The translations under genes and the position numbers were made by a program. DNA of 64,000 nucleotides from Nonomuraea montanisoli (lineage in GTDB: Bacteria > Actinomycetota > Actinomycetes > Streptosporangiales > Streptosporangiaceae): the NCBI RefSeq assembly GCF_013363975.1, contig NZ_JABWGN010000001.1, positions 62,001 through 126,000 of the forward strand, read 5' to 3'. Each line of letters opens with the position of its first letter. Within the stretch, counting starts at the first letter, position 1. Positions 18,408-26,834 of this stretch are shown here, piece after piece. A model generated the notes under the pieces. The model was not told the origin of the DNA. It worked only from the letters and a program-made list of their open reading frames with translations, and made no database searches.

Positions 18408-19996
18408 CCGCCCACGACCACCCGCGCCCCGGCGCCCCTGCCCCCGAGGCCCCCGACCCCGGCGCCCTCGATCCCGGCGCTCTCGACCCCGGGGCCCCGC
18501 TCGCTCGCTCTTCTCGCGGGCCGGACGACCCGGCGCCCGGCGAGCGGCACGCGCAGGCGGTGGAGCTGCTGCCCGACGAGCGGCGGGCCCAGGTGGTGGA
18601 GCTGCTGCGCCGGCGCGGTGTCGTCCGCGTGAACGAGCTGGCGGCCGAGCTGGACGTCTCGGTCATCACGGTCCGCCGCGACATCGCGCTGCTGTCGTCC
18701 CAGGGACTGCTGCGGCGAGTGCGCGGCGGGGCCGTGCTGCACGGGGGCGCGGTGGCCGACACGCTGCCGGGAGTCACCCCCCAGAGGACGCCGCCGGTTC
18801 CCGAGCCCGGCCAGGAGACGGGCCCCGCCTCCGTCCCGTCCCTCGCGGGGTCAGGTGCGGGCCCCGCGGACGCGGTGTCCGCGACCGGGACCGGTCTCGT
18901 TCCAGGTGCGGGGCCGGTCGGCGTTCCCGCGACCGGGACCGGTCTCGTTCCAGGTGCGGGGCCGGTCGGCGTTCCCGCGGCCACCGGACACTCGCGGACC
19001 GCGGACGCATCCGCGGCCACCCGACACCCGGGCATCGCCGCTGCGCCCCCTCTCCCGGGGCGGCCGGGGACCGGCGGGCAACCGGGGGCCGGTGGATGGG
19101 CGGGCGTGCCGGATCAGGAGGCGGCGCAGGCCACGATCGGCATGGTGGTGCCGTCGCTCGACTACTACTGGCCCGACGTGATCCGCGGGGCCCGCGAGGC
19201 GGCGGCCGCCTCAGGGGCGCGGCTCGTCCTGCGCGGCGCCACCTACCAGGCCGCCGACGAACGCCGTCAGCTCTCGCGGCTGGTCGAGACCGCCGGCGTG
19301 GACGGGCTGCTGGTGGCCCCGACGACGACCGGTGACGAGGGCGAGGAGCTGGTGCGCTGGCTCCAGGGCGCGGGCGTGCCGGTGGTGCTCGTCGAGCGGG
19401 CCGCCACCGTGGGGCCGCACCAGGAGGCGATGGAGTCGGTGGTGAGCGACCACGTGTTCGGGGCGGCGATGGCCGTACGGCACCTGGCGACGCTCGGCCA
19501 CCGGCGGGTGGGGGTGATCACCACGACGCAGAGCCCGACGGCCCCGCACGTGCGGCGCGGGTGGCGGCAGGCGTGCGTGGAGCTGGGCCTGCCCCTCGAC
19601 GGCGTCCCCGACCTCACGACCGTCGACCAGCGCGATCCCGGCTGGCCGGAGGCTCTGGACGGGGTCCTCGACGTGTGCGTCGCCTCGGGCACGACCGCGC
19701 TGCTCGTCCACTCCGACCCCGAGGCGATCAGCCTGGTGGAGCGCTGCCAGGAGCGCGGGATCCGGGTGCCCGGCGACCTGTCGGTGGTGACGTACGACGA
19801 CGAGGTGGCCGAGCTGTGCGACCCGCCGCTGACGGCGGTCCGGCCGCCCAAGGCGGCGATCGGACGGGCGGCGTACCGGCTGCTGGCGGAGCGTCTCGCG
19901 GACGAAGACCCGCAGCGGCCGACGCACCGCGTCGTGATCGAGCCGCGGCTGATCGTGCGCGCCTCCTCGGCACCGCCCTCACCCCGCCCGGCCTAG
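18404..19996 (+). CDS. DeoR-type HTH fused to a LacI/GalR-type ligand-binding domain, transcriptional regulator
   Basis: A 530-residue regulator with an unusual layout. After a Pro/Gly-rich N-terminus (PDPGALDPGALDPGAP), residues about 60-115 form a DeoR winged helix (RRAQVVELLRRRGVVRVNELAAELDVSVITVRRDIALLSSQGLLRRVRGG). A disordered linker of about 130 residues follows, with an exact 16-residue tandem repeat. Residues about 245-525 form a LacI/GalR sugar-binding domain (TIGMVVPSLDYYWPDVIRGAREAAA, VSDHVFGAAMAVRHLATLGHRRVGVI, PGDLSVVTYDDE). It overlaps the heparinase gene by ATGA. It probably senses a sugar released by the locus and controls it. Confidence 0.85.
   Translation: MTAHDHPRPGAPAPEAPDPGALDPGALDPGAPLARSSRGPDDPAPGERHAQAVELLPDERRAQVVELLRRRGVVRVNELAAELDVSVITVRRDIALLSSQGLLRRVRGGAVLHGGAVADTLPGVTPQRTPPVPEPGQETGPASVPSLAGSGAGPADAVSATGTGLVPGAGPVGVPATGTGLVPGAGPVGVPAATGHSRTADASAATRHPGIAAAPPLPGRPGTGGQPGAGGWAGVPDQEAAQATIGMVVPSLDYYWPDVIRGAREAAAASGARLVLRGATYQAADERRQLSRLVETAGVDGLLVAPTTTGDEGEELVRWLQGAGVPVVLVERAATVGPHQEAMESVVSDHVFGAAMAVRHLATLGHRRVGVITTTQSPTAPHVRRGWRQACVELGLPLDGVPDLTTVDQRDPGWPEALDGVLDVCVASGTTALLVHSDPEAISLVERCQERGIRVPGDLSVVTYDDEVAELCDPPLTAVRPPKAAIGRAAYRLLAERLADEDPQRPTHRVVIEPRLIVRASSAPPSPRPA
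18881..18976 (+). repeat. 48-bp perfect tandem duplication inside the regulator gene
   Basis: Bases 18881-18928 and 18929-18976 are identical. They encode two copies of ATGTGLVPGAGPVGVP in the linker between the DNA-binding and ligand-binding domains. The length is a multiple of three, so the frame is kept. This is a recent duplication or an expandable linker. Confidence 0.9.
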
Positions 19997-20024
19997 TGCC
20001 ACTGTTCGCGCCCAGTCGCACAGA

Positions 20025-20130
20025 AACGATCAATATCGTTCAGATAAACCTGATCGTTCTGATTAATGAGCTATTGACGCGATCGTAACGATCGGACAGG
20101 ATCGGCGGCACTGGTAAGCGCTTGCCGCCG
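20025..20130 (+). promoter_or_regulatory. Operator-rich promoter region of the dehydrogenase-transporter unit
   Basis: The gap holds several symmetric elements: AACGATCAATATCGTT (20025-20040), another ATCGTT half-site, CGATCGTAACGATCG (20080-20094, perfect 7-bp arms around one base), and TGGTAAGCGCTTGCCG with an AAGCGCTT core like LacI-family operators. The third resembles the site at 16280. The region is AT-rich compared with its surroundings. A fusion regulator carrying a DeoR HTH, or a separate LacI protein, could bind here. Confidence 0.55.
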
Positions 20131-20143
20131 AAAGGGAACCCGA

Positions 20144-21151
20144 TTGAGACGGCCACAGGCCCTGCTGGTCATGGACTCCGCCACGTACAGCACGCTGTTC
20201 GAGGAGCCACAGCTCCGCCGATTGCGTGAACTCGCGGAGCTGGGCGACCCCGTCGTGACCGGCGACCTCGACACCCCCGAGGTACGGCGGCGGCTGCGCG
20301 AGGTCGAGGTGCTCGTCACCTCCTGGGGTTGTCCCCGGCTGACCGAGGAGCGGCTGGCCGACGCGCCGGGCCTGCGGGCGATCTTCCACTGCGCCGGCAC
20401 CGTGCGCACGTTCGTCACCGACGAGGTGTGGCGGCGCGGGATTCTGGTGACCAACGCCGCGGACGAGAACGCGATCCCGGTCGCCGAGTTCACGCTGGCC
20501 GCGATCATCTTCGCCGGGAAGAAGGCCCCGTTCCTCGCCCAGGACGCCCGGCGCCACCGCGGCGACTGGTCGTTCGCGAGCAGTCGCGGGGAGCTGAGCA
20601 ACCGGGGCCGCACCATCGGCGTCGTCGGCTACTCGCGCGTGGGCCGCCGGGTCGTCGAGCGGCTGCGCGACCTGGAGGTGGACGTCCTCGTCGCCGACCC
20701 GTACGCCGACGCCGCCGAGGTGGCGGCGGCGGGCGCCCACCTGGTCGAGCTGCCGGAGCTGCTGCGCCGCAGCGACGTGCTCACCCTGCACGTCCCCGCG
20801 CTGCCGTCCACCCGGCGCCTGATCGGCGCCGCGGAGCTGGCGATGCTGCGCGACGGCGCGACCGTCATCAACACCGCGCGCGGCGCCGTCCTCGACACGG
20901 CCGCCCTGGAGCGCGAGTGCGTGAGCGGGCGGCTGGACGCGATGCTCGACGTCACCGACCCCGAGCCGCTGCCGGCCGGTTCGCCCCTGTACGACCTGCC
21001 CAATGTCATGATCACCCCCCATATCGCCGGGTCGCTCGGATCGGAGACCCGGCGGATGAGTGAGAGCGCGCTCGACGAGCTCGAACGCTACCTGCACGGC
21101 CGGCCGCCCCGCGCGGCCGTCACCGCCGACGAGTTCAAGGTCAGCGCCTGA
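20144..21151 (+). CDS. D-isomer-specific 2-hydroxyacid dehydrogenase family protein
   Basis: A 335-residue NAD-dependent dehydrogenase. The start is TTG, 7 bases after AAAGGGA; an in-frame ATG at 20171 is the alternative. The NAD-binding domain has GVVGYSRVGRRVVERL followed by Asp in VLVADPYAD; the catalytic Arg lies in NTARGAVLD, the Glu in DVTDPEPLP, and the His in MITPHIAGSLG. Such enzymes reduce 2-keto acids or oxidise 2-hydroxy acids. In this sugar locus it may handle a uronate-derived keto acid; that is inference. Confidence 0.88.
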   Translation: MRRPQALLVMDSATYSTLFEEPQLRRLRELAELGDPVVTGDLDTPEVRRRLREVEVLVTSWGCPRLTEERLADAPGLRAIFHCAGTVRTFVTDEVWRRGILVTNAADENAIPVAEFTLAAIIFAGKKAPFLAQDARRHRGDWSFASSRGELSNRGRTIGVVGYSRVGRRVVERLRDLEVDVLVADPYADAAEVAAAGAHLVELPELLRRSDVLTLHVPALPSTRRLIGAAELAMLRDGATVINTARGAVLDTAALERECVSGRLDAMLDVTDPEPLPAGSPLYDLPNVMITPHIAGSLGSETRRMSESALDELERYLHGRPPRAAVTADEFKVSA

Positions 21152-21191
21152 GTCCCGGCGACCGGCTCGACGGAAAGGAGACCGGATCAAC

Positions 21192-22496
21192 ATGATCTCT
21201 TCTGACAGCTCGGCGAGCGCCGCGGGGCGCCGCCCGTTCCTGCGGACCATGGCGGCGCTGGCCGCGCTCTCGCTGGCGGCGACCGCCTGCGGCGGCTCCA
21301 AGGACGACGCCGGCGGGGACGGCGGCGACGTCACCCTGTCGGTCACCGTCTGGAACATGGGCAAGACGCCGGAGTTCAAGGCGCTGTTCGACGCGTTCGA
21401 GGCGGCCAACCCCGGCATCAAGGTGAAGCCGGTGGACATCCTCGCCGACGACTACGCCGACAAGGTCACCACGATGCTGGCCGGCGGCGACGACACCGAC
21501 GTCATCACCATGAAGAACGTCACCGACTACTCCCGCTACTCCAGCCGCGGCCAGCTCACCGAGGTCACCGACCTGGCCAAGGGGCCCGAGGCGGCCCAGC
21601 TCGCCGGCCTGGACGCCTTCGATGTCGGCGGCAAGTACTACGCGCTGCCGTACCGGCAGGACTTCTGGCTGCTCTACTACAACAAGAAGCTGTTCGACCA
21701 GGCGGGCGTCAAGCACCCCGGCACGATGACCTGGGACGAGTACGTCAAGCTGGCGCAGCAGCTCACCAAGGACGCGGGCGGCAAGAAGGTCTACGGCACC
21801 TACCAGCACACCTGGCGTTCGGTGGTGCAGGCGATCGCGGCGGCGCAGACGGGCGGCGACCAGCTCGGCGGCGACTACTCCTTCTTCGCCGACCAGTACG
21901 CCGTGGCGCTCGGCCTGCAGAAGGCCGGGGCGACCCTCGACTTCGGCACCGCGAGCGCGCAGAAGTCCGACTACAAGACGATGTTCGAGACCGGCGCGAC
22001 CGCCATGCTGCCCATGGGCACCTGGTACATCGCCAACCTGCTGAGCGGCAAGGCCGAAGGCAAGATCGACGTCGACTGGGCCATCGCGCCGATGCCGCAG
22101 CGTCCCGGGGCGACGGGGGTGACGACGTTCGGCTCGCCGACCGCGTTCGCCGTCAACAAGAAGGCCGAGCACACCGACGCGGCCAAGAAGTTCGTGCAGT
22201 TCGCGGCGGGCAAGGCCGGGGCCCAGGCGCTCAGCGGGATCGGCGTGGTGCCGGCGTTCAAGAGCCCCGAAATCACCGAGGCGTACTTCAAGCTCAAGGG
22301 CATGCCCACGGACGAGACGTCGAAGAAGGCGTTCGAGCCCGACAAGGTCGTGCTGGAGATGCCCGTCAGCGACAAGACCTCCGACGTGGACACCATCCTC
22401 AAGGAGGAGCACGAGCTGATCATGGTCGGCGAGAAGTCGGCCGCCGACGGCATCCGGTCGATGAGCGAGCGGGTCAAGAGCGAGGTCCTCAACTAG
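21192..22496 (+). CDS. Sugar ABC transporter substrate-binding lipoprotein
   Basis: A 434-residue type 1 extracellular solute-binding protein. A Tat-like or Sec signal with a lipobox (LSLAATACGGSK) shows it is a lipoprotein. The body has VTVWNMGKTPEFKALFDAFEAANPGIKV, YALPYRQDFWLLYYNKKLFDQAGV and a C-terminal FVQFAAGKAGAQALS. The chosen ATG follows AAAGGAG by 11 bases. It delivers an oligosaccharide to the permeases encoded at 24011 and 24937; the gap of 1.5 kb between them is filled by a TnpB insertion. Confidence 0.9.
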   Translation: MISSDSSASAAGRRPFLRTMAALAALSLAATACGGSKDDAGGDGGDVTLSVTVWNMGKTPEFKALFDAFEAANPGIKVKPVDILADDYADKVTTMLAGGDDTDVITMKNVTDYSRYSSRGQLTEVTDLAKGPEAAQLAGLDAFDVGGKYYALPYRQDFWLLYYNKKLFDQAGVKHPGTMTWDEYVKLAQQLTKDAGGKKVYGTYQHTWRSVVQAIAAAQTGGDQLGGDYSFFADQYAVALGLQKAGATLDFGTASAQKSDYKTMFETGATAMLPMGTWYIANLLSGKAEGKIDVDWAIAPMPQRPGATGVTTFGSPTAFAVNKKAEHTDAAKKFVQFAAGKAGAQALSGIGVVPAFKSPEITEAYFKLKGMPTDETSKKAFEPDKVVLEMPVSDKTSDVDTILKEEHELIMVGEKSAADGIRSMSERVKSEVLN

Positions 22497-22618
22497 CGTC
22501 CCACGTGCGGCCGTCCGGGTGCACCCGGTGTGCGGCCTCCCGGGCGACCCGCGCGTGCGGCCCCGCCGCACGCCACCCGCCATCCGTCACCGCCCCCCGA
22601 GCTCGCAAAGGACGCCCG

Positions 22619-22760
22619 TGACTCCTCCGCCCCCTGAAGGGAGCGGCTTCTCGCTAAGCCGCTTCCGCAGCCTGGCGAAGGGCAAGCCCTGCCCTCAAGA
22701 TGTTGATCGCCGCGTTCACGTCGGCGTGCGCGGCATGCCCGCACCCCAGGCACCGGAACG
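22619..22760 (-). ncRNA. Predicted TnpB guide (omega/reRNA) scaffold at the element right end
   Basis: In known TnpB systems the guide RNA is transcribed from the 3' end of tnpB through the right end of the element, and the flanking host DNA becomes the guide. Here the 8-bp hairpin at the tnpB stop and the conserved-looking element end fit that plan. The guide would be read from bases just below 22619 on the minus strand. Boundaries are estimates, and no transcript evidence is available. Confidence 0.4.
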
Positions 22761-23841
22761 CGGCTTGGGTGAGGCGGTTGTCCCTCGCGCAGTGCCCGCA
22801 CCGCGAGCAGGTACGGGAAGTGTTGCGGGGCTCGACTGCGATCAGCTCCCGACCGGCGCTTTCAGCCTTGTACGCGAGGACCCGCAGCAGCACCCCCCAA
22901 CCCGCGTCGAGAATCGAACGGTTCAGCCCCGCCTTCTGAGCGACGTTGCGGCCGGGCTGCTCGATCGTGCCGGACGCCGAGCGGGTCATGTTCGCGATCC
23001 GCAGGTCCTCGTGCACGATCACGTCATAGCCGCGGACCAGCGTCAGCGCGGCCTTGTGTGCTGTGTCGAGGCGTTGCCGCCGCACCTTGGCGTGCAGCGC
23101 GGCCACGCGGGCCACAGCCTTGCGGCGCCGCTCGGACCCTCGTTCCTTACGGCAGAGATCGCGTTGAGCGTCCGCGAGCCGGTCAGCGGTCGTGAGGAGG
23201 TGGCGCGGGCCAGCCACGTGTTCGCCGTCGCTCGTGGTGAACAGCGAGGCGACGCCCAGGTCGATCCCCGCGACCGCGCCCGTGGCGGGCAGCGGCTCGG
23301 CGGGCACGTCGTCGCAGGAGAGCACGAGGTACCAGCGTGCGCCATCCCGCTTGACGCTGATCGTCTTGACCCGGCCCTTCACGGCACGGTGCTGATGCAC
23401 CCGCACGTGTCCGATGCCGAGCAGGTAGACCCGTGTCGCCGGCTCGTGTGGCTGGGAGTCCCAGCTCGCGCCGTTCTTGGTCGCGGGCCATTCGACCGTG
23501 TCGAATCGGCCCCGCCCCTTGAACCGCGGGTACCCGGCTTTGTGCCCGGCCTTGATCCTGCGAAAGAACGCCGCGAACGCCTTGTCCAGACGGCGCAGGG
23601 TCTGCTGCTGGGAACCCGCCGACCAGCGGCCCTGCCCGTCAGGGTCCGTTTTGCGGATCTCTTTCAGCTCCGCCGACTGCTCGCCGTAGCCGATCGTGAC
23701 ACCGGCCTTGCGATAAGCGGTGCGACGGTGCTCCAACGCGGCGTTGTACAGCTGCCGGTGGTCCTCCAGGCACTGCGCGAGCGCGGCGGCCTGCTTGCTG
23801 GTGGGACGGATCAGGAACTTCACCGACCTGCGCACGGCCAC
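22654..23841 (-). CDS. tnpB: TnpB RNA-guided endonuclease family protein
   Basis: A 395-residue TnpB with intact motifs. The N-terminal helix-turn-helix region (CLEDHRQLYNAALEHRRTAYR) is followed by the RuvC-like nuclease with the first Asp in GIDLGVASLFTT (about residue 190), the Glu in VIVHEDLRIANM, a zinc ribbon with two CxxC pairs (CSRCGH and CLGCGH), and the last Asp in HADVNAAINIL. All three catalytic acids are present, so it may be active. Such proteins cut DNA next to a short target-adjacent motif using a guide RNA and help keep the element in place. Confidence 0.92.
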   Translation of the reverse strand: MAVRRSVKFLIRPTSKQAAALAQCLEDHRQLYNAALEHRRTAYRKAGVTIGYGEQSAELKEIRKTDPDGQGRWSAGSQQQTLRRLDKAFAAFFRRIKAGHKAGYPRFKGRGRFDTVEWPATKNGASWDSQPHEPATRVYLLGIGHVRVHQHRAVKGRVKTISVKRDGARWYLVLSCDDVPAEPLPATGAVAGIDLGVASLFTTSDGEHVAGPRHLLTTADRLADAQRDLCRKERGSERRRKAVARVAALHAKVRRQRLDTAHKAALTLVRGYDVIVHEDLRIANMTRSASGTIEQPGRNVAQKAGLNRSILDAGWGVLLRVLAYKAESAGRELIAVEPRNTSRTCSRCGHCARDNRLTQAAFRCLGCGHAAHADVNAAINILRAGLALRQAAEAA

Positions 23842-24010
23842 CTCTCACGATCTGTGACGACAAGACCACGATATCGCCGGGCGCCGCCAAAGTCGGAAGG
23901 AAATCTGTGATGCGCAGACCTGGCAGTTGCGGGCACGCTCGGGCCTGGGCGGCCCTCCCGCTCCCGATTTCCCCGACGGCTGAAACCGCCGGTCCCCTCG
24001 GGAGGTTCTG

Positions 24011-24940
24011 ATGGCTCAGGTGATCACACGACCGGCGCCGGCCGCGCCGCGGGGTCGGCCCCGCGGGCGGCGGGCCTGGCGCGACATCCTCGTCGGCTGG
24101 AGCTTCATCCTCCCGAACTTCGCCGGCTTCCTGCTGTTCACGATCATCCCGATGCTGACGGCGTTCGCGCTGGCGTTCCTGGAGTGGGACTCCTACGGCG
24201 ACCCGGAATGGGTGGGGCTGGACAACTTCGCGCGCATGCTGGGCGACGAGAACTTCCACGTCGCCCTGCGCAACACCCTGTTCTACGCGGCCGGTCACAT
24301 CCCGCTCACGCTGGCCGCCGCGCTCGGCCTGGCCATGGCGCTGAACCGGAAGCTGCGCGGGGTGCCGTTCTTCCGCACCGCGGCGTTCTTCCCGTACATC
24401 ACGTCGCTGGTCGCGGTGGCGGTCGTGTGGAACATGCTGTTCAACCCGACCGCCGGGCCGATCAACCAGGTGCTGGAGGCGATCGGCGTGTCCGAGCCGC
24501 CGCGCTGGGTGGCCAGCAAGGACTGGGCGATGCCCGCCGTCATCATCACCAGCGTGTGGCGGGACATGGGGTACTACATGGTGCTCTACCTCGCCGGCCT
24601 GCAGACGATCCCGAAGGAGTACTACGAGGCGGCGCGGGTGGACGGCGCGAACGCCTGGCAGCGGTTCTGGGGCATCACGGTGCCGTCGCTGCGGCCCACG
24701 ACGTTCTTCGTCGCGGTCATGCTGACGATCCAGAGTTTCAAGGTGCTCGACCTGATCGTCGTCATGACCGACGGCGGGCCCGGCCGCAGCACGCTCGTCC
24801 TGGCCCAGCTCGTCTACCGCGAGGGCATCACCGAGGGCCGGTTCGGCTACTCGTCGGCGATCGCGCTCGTGCTCTTCCTGATCGTGCTGACCGTGACGGT
24901 CGTCCAGTTCCGCATCAACGAACGGAGGAGCGCCTCATGA
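24011..24940 (+). CDS. Sugar ABC transporter permease, MalF-like
   Basis: A 309-residue permease with six membrane segments, starting LVGWSFILPNFAGFLLFTIIPMLTAF, and an EAA motif EYYEAARVDGANAWQRFWGITVPSL (about 205-230). The ATG follows GGGAGG by five bases. It was probably cotranscribed with the binding-protein gene before the TnpB element separated them. Its stop overlaps the next start (ATGA). Confidence 0.9.
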   Translation: MAQVITRPAPAAPRGRPRGRRAWRDILVGWSFILPNFAGFLLFTIIPMLTAFALAFLEWDSYGDPEWVGLDNFARMLGDENFHVALRNTLFYAAGHIPLTLAAALGLAMALNRKLRGVPFFRTAAFFPYITSLVAVAVVWNMLFNPTAGPINQVLEAIGVSEPPRWVASKDWAMPAVIITSVWRDMGYYMVLYLAGLQTIPKEYYEAARVDGANAWQRFWGITVPSLRPTTFFVAVMLTIQSFKVLDLIVVMTDGGPGRSTLVLAQLVYREGITEGRFGYSSAIALVLFLIVLTVTVVQFRINERRSAS

Positions 24941-25758
24941 CCGCGCTGGTGCGGCGGGTGCTGGCGTACGCGGCGCTGACCGTGATGGCGGCGCTGGTCC
25001 TGGTGCCGTTCGCGTGGATGCTGTCGTCGTCGCTCAAGCGCGACAACGAGGTCTTCACCGTGCCGATCCAGTGGATCCCGAACGAGCTGCGCTGGTCGAA
25101 CTTCGTCGACATCTGGGAGCGCATCCCGCTGCTCACCTACCTGGGCAACTCGGCGTTCCTGTCGGTGACGATCACGGTGCTCCAGGTGCTCAGCGGCAGC
25201 TTCGCCGCCTACGGCTTCTCCAAGGTGCGCTTCCCCGGCCGCGACGCGCTCTTCCTGGCCTACATCGCCACCATCGCCGTGCCCTGGCAGGCGTACATGG
25301 TGCCGCAGTACATCATGATGCAGAAGGCCGACCTGACGAACACGCACCTGGCGATCATCCTGCTCCAGGCGTTCGGCGCGTTCGGCGTGTTCCTCATGCG
25401 GCAGTACTACCTGTCGATCCCGGACGAGCTGTGCGAGGCGGCGCGGATCGACGGGCTCAGCGAGTACGGCATCTACTGGCGGATCATGCTGCCGCTGTCC
25501 AAGCCGGCGCTGGCCAGCCTGGCGCTGCTCACGTTCGTCAACACCTGGAACGACTACATGGGGCCGTTCATCTACCTGACGGACAACGACCTGTGGACGG
25601 TGCAGCTCGGCCTGCGCTCGTTCATCGGCCAGTACGACGCCGAGTACGCGATGATGATGACCGGCGCGACGCTGTCGGTGCTGCCGATCCTGGCGGTGTT
25701 CCTGCTGGGGCAGCGCTACTTCATCCAGGGCATCGCGACGAGCGGGCTCAAGGGATGA
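24937..25758 (+). CDS. Sugar ABC transporter permease, MalG-like
   Basis: A 273-residue permease with an N-terminal membrane segment (VLAYAALTVMAALVLVPFAWMLSSSLK), further segments, and an EAA motif LCEAARIDGLSEYGIYWRIMLPLSKP. Overlaps of ATGA at both ends tie it to the MalF-like permease and the YesL gene. No ATPase is encoded in this locus, so the transporter probably borrows a shared MsiK-like ATPase, as other actinomycete sugar importers do. Confidence 0.9.
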   Translation: MTALVRRVLAYAALTVMAALVLVPFAWMLSSSLKRDNEVFTVPIQWIPNELRWSNFVDIWERIPLLTYLGNSAFLSVTITVLQVLSGSFAAYGFSKVRFPGRDALFLAYIATIAVPWQAYMVPQYIMMQKADLTNTHLAIILLQAFGAFGVFLMRQYYLSIPDELCEAARIDGLSEYGIYWRIMLPLSKPALASLALLTFVNTWNDYMGPFIYLTDNDLWTVQLGLRSFIGQYDAEYAMMMTGATLSVLPILAVFLLGQRYFIQGIATSGLKG

Positions 25759-26495
25759 CCGGGCGGCCCTCGTCGCCGAGCGCGCGGAGTCTGCTGCGGC
25801 CGGCGCGGCAGGGCACGTACGAGAAGGTGTTCGCCGCCGCCTACACCTGCCTGGCGACGAACGTGATGCTCGCCGTCGCCTGCGCCCCGCTGTTCGCGGC
25901 TCTCGCGCTGGTGCGCGACCCGGCGGCGTCGTGGCCGTTCTTCGCCGTGCTGTCGCTGGTGTGCGCGCCGGCGCTGGCCGGGGCGTTCCGCTGCTTCGCC
26001 GCGCTCGGCTCGGGCTCCTCGTCCGTGGTGCGGACGTTCTGGGCCGGCTACCGGAGCGCGGCCCGCCCGGCCCTCGCCGTCTGGGCGGCGGGCGCCGCGG
26101 CCGTGAGCGTGCTGGTCGTGGACGCGGCCGTGGTGGCGCGTACGACCTGGGGTCCGGCGCTGGCGCCCTTCTTCGTCACGGCCGTGGCCCTCGTGGTCGC
26201 CACAGTGATCGCCCTGATCGCGCTGGTCGCCGAGCCGGGCGGCCCCGCCACGCCGGGCGGTGGCCGCGGCGGGGCGGGGCCGGTGCGGCTGCGCGCGCTG
26301 GTGCGGCCGTGCGTGTACCTGGTGGTGCGGCGCTGGTACCTGGCCGCCGCGAACACCGTGGTGCTCGCCCTGGCCGTGGGGGTCGTGCTGGCCAGGCCGC
26401 TGCCGGGCCTGCTGCTGGCGTGCGCGCCGCTGCTGTACGCGGTGTGGGCCACCACCCGTTTCGTCCTCGCCCCGATGACCGCGCCTCGGGCGTAG
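25755..26495 (+). CDS. YesL/DUF624-family membrane protein
   Basis: A 246-residue protein with about five to six hydrophobic segments (CLATNVMLAVACAPLFAALALV, FFAVLSLVCAPALAGAFRC, and a C-terminal pair) and the internal YEKVFAAAYTCLATNVML start typical of the YesL family. It begins in an ATGA overlap with the permease. YesL genes accompany oligosaccharide transporters such as the rhamnogalacturonan system of Bacillus; their function is unknown. Assignment rests on this position and the membrane pattern. Confidence 0.7.
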   Translation: MTGRPSSPSARSLLRPARQGTYEKVFAAAYTCLATNVMLAVACAPLFAALALVRDPAASWPFFAVLSLVCAPALAGAFRCFAALGSGSSSVVRTFWAGYRSAARPALAVWAAGAAAVSVLVVDAAVVARTTWGPALAPFFVTAVALVVATVIALIALVAEPGGPATPGGGRGGAGPVRLRALVRPCVYLVVRRWYLAAANTVVLALAVGVVLARPLPGLLLACAPLLYAVWATTRFVLAPMTAPRA

Positions 26496-26771
26496 GCATC
26501 GGGCATGCTTCGGGTGGTGAACAGCATCGAGAGCCCGAACTACGAATGCTTCCTGACGCAATCGCCGCCCTCCGGAGAAGGAGAGCTGGAGACGGTCGAG
26601 TACGGGCTTCCCACTCCACCGTGCGCGGGCTTCTCCATCAGTCGAAGATCCGTTTCATGACCACCCACTGGTCGGACGCGTTCAGGCGTTCGGCCTGCCG
26701 GACCCCCGCCGAATGGATCGTCCTGGGCTGACCGGCGCGGCGCCTTCCGAGGGATCCCTGTGTCCTGGATG
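26496..26771. other. Intergenic stretch without a supported gene
   Basis: About 280 bases between the YesL gene and the CsoR-like site. A GTG frame at 26517-26659 would give about 47 residues (starting VNSIESPNYECF) and another open frame runs to 26731, but neither shows a recognisable family or a good ribosome site. I see nothing further in it. Confidence 0.4.
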
Positions 26772-26791
26772 TGCCGTACGGGGGTATGGTG
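26772..26791 (+). promoter_or_regulatory. CsoR-like copper operator before the His-rich MFS gene
   Basis: TGCCGTACGGGGGTATGGTG matches, at 16 of 20 positions, the copper-sensing CsoR site TACCCTACGGGGGTATGGTA that I recall from Bacillus. The same layout, T(A/G)C, five bases, then GGGGGTAT, recurs at 28392 and 54443. It is 44 bases upstream of the start codon. Confidence 0.6.
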
Positions 26792-26834
26792 TCTCCCATA
26801 ACTCGTACATCAGTGTTCAAGTTAAGGAGATCTC

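Larger units (their letters stand above)
22619..23870 (-). mobile_element. Solitary TnpB insertion element (IS1341/IS605-type, no tnpA)
   Basis: The element carries only tnpB on the minus strand and lies antisense inside a sugar-transporter operon, between the binding protein and its permeases. The right end is inferred from the stem AGCGGCTT/AAGCCGCT (22642-22649 with 22655-22662) overlapping the tnpB stop, and a terminal GGAGGAGTCAC-like end near 22619. The left end is not defined by sequence; I place it just past the tnpB start. No TnpA transposase is nearby, so movement would need one supplied in trans. Confidence 0.7.

Noticed and set aside
22654..23841. Cas12-type CRISPR effector
   Set aside because: At 395 residues with a TnpB layout and no array or cas genes nearby, it is a transposon TnpB.
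26517..26731. Short frames between the YesL gene and the MFS gene
   Set aside because: No family match, poor ribosome sites, and two frames compete; reported as an empty stretch.
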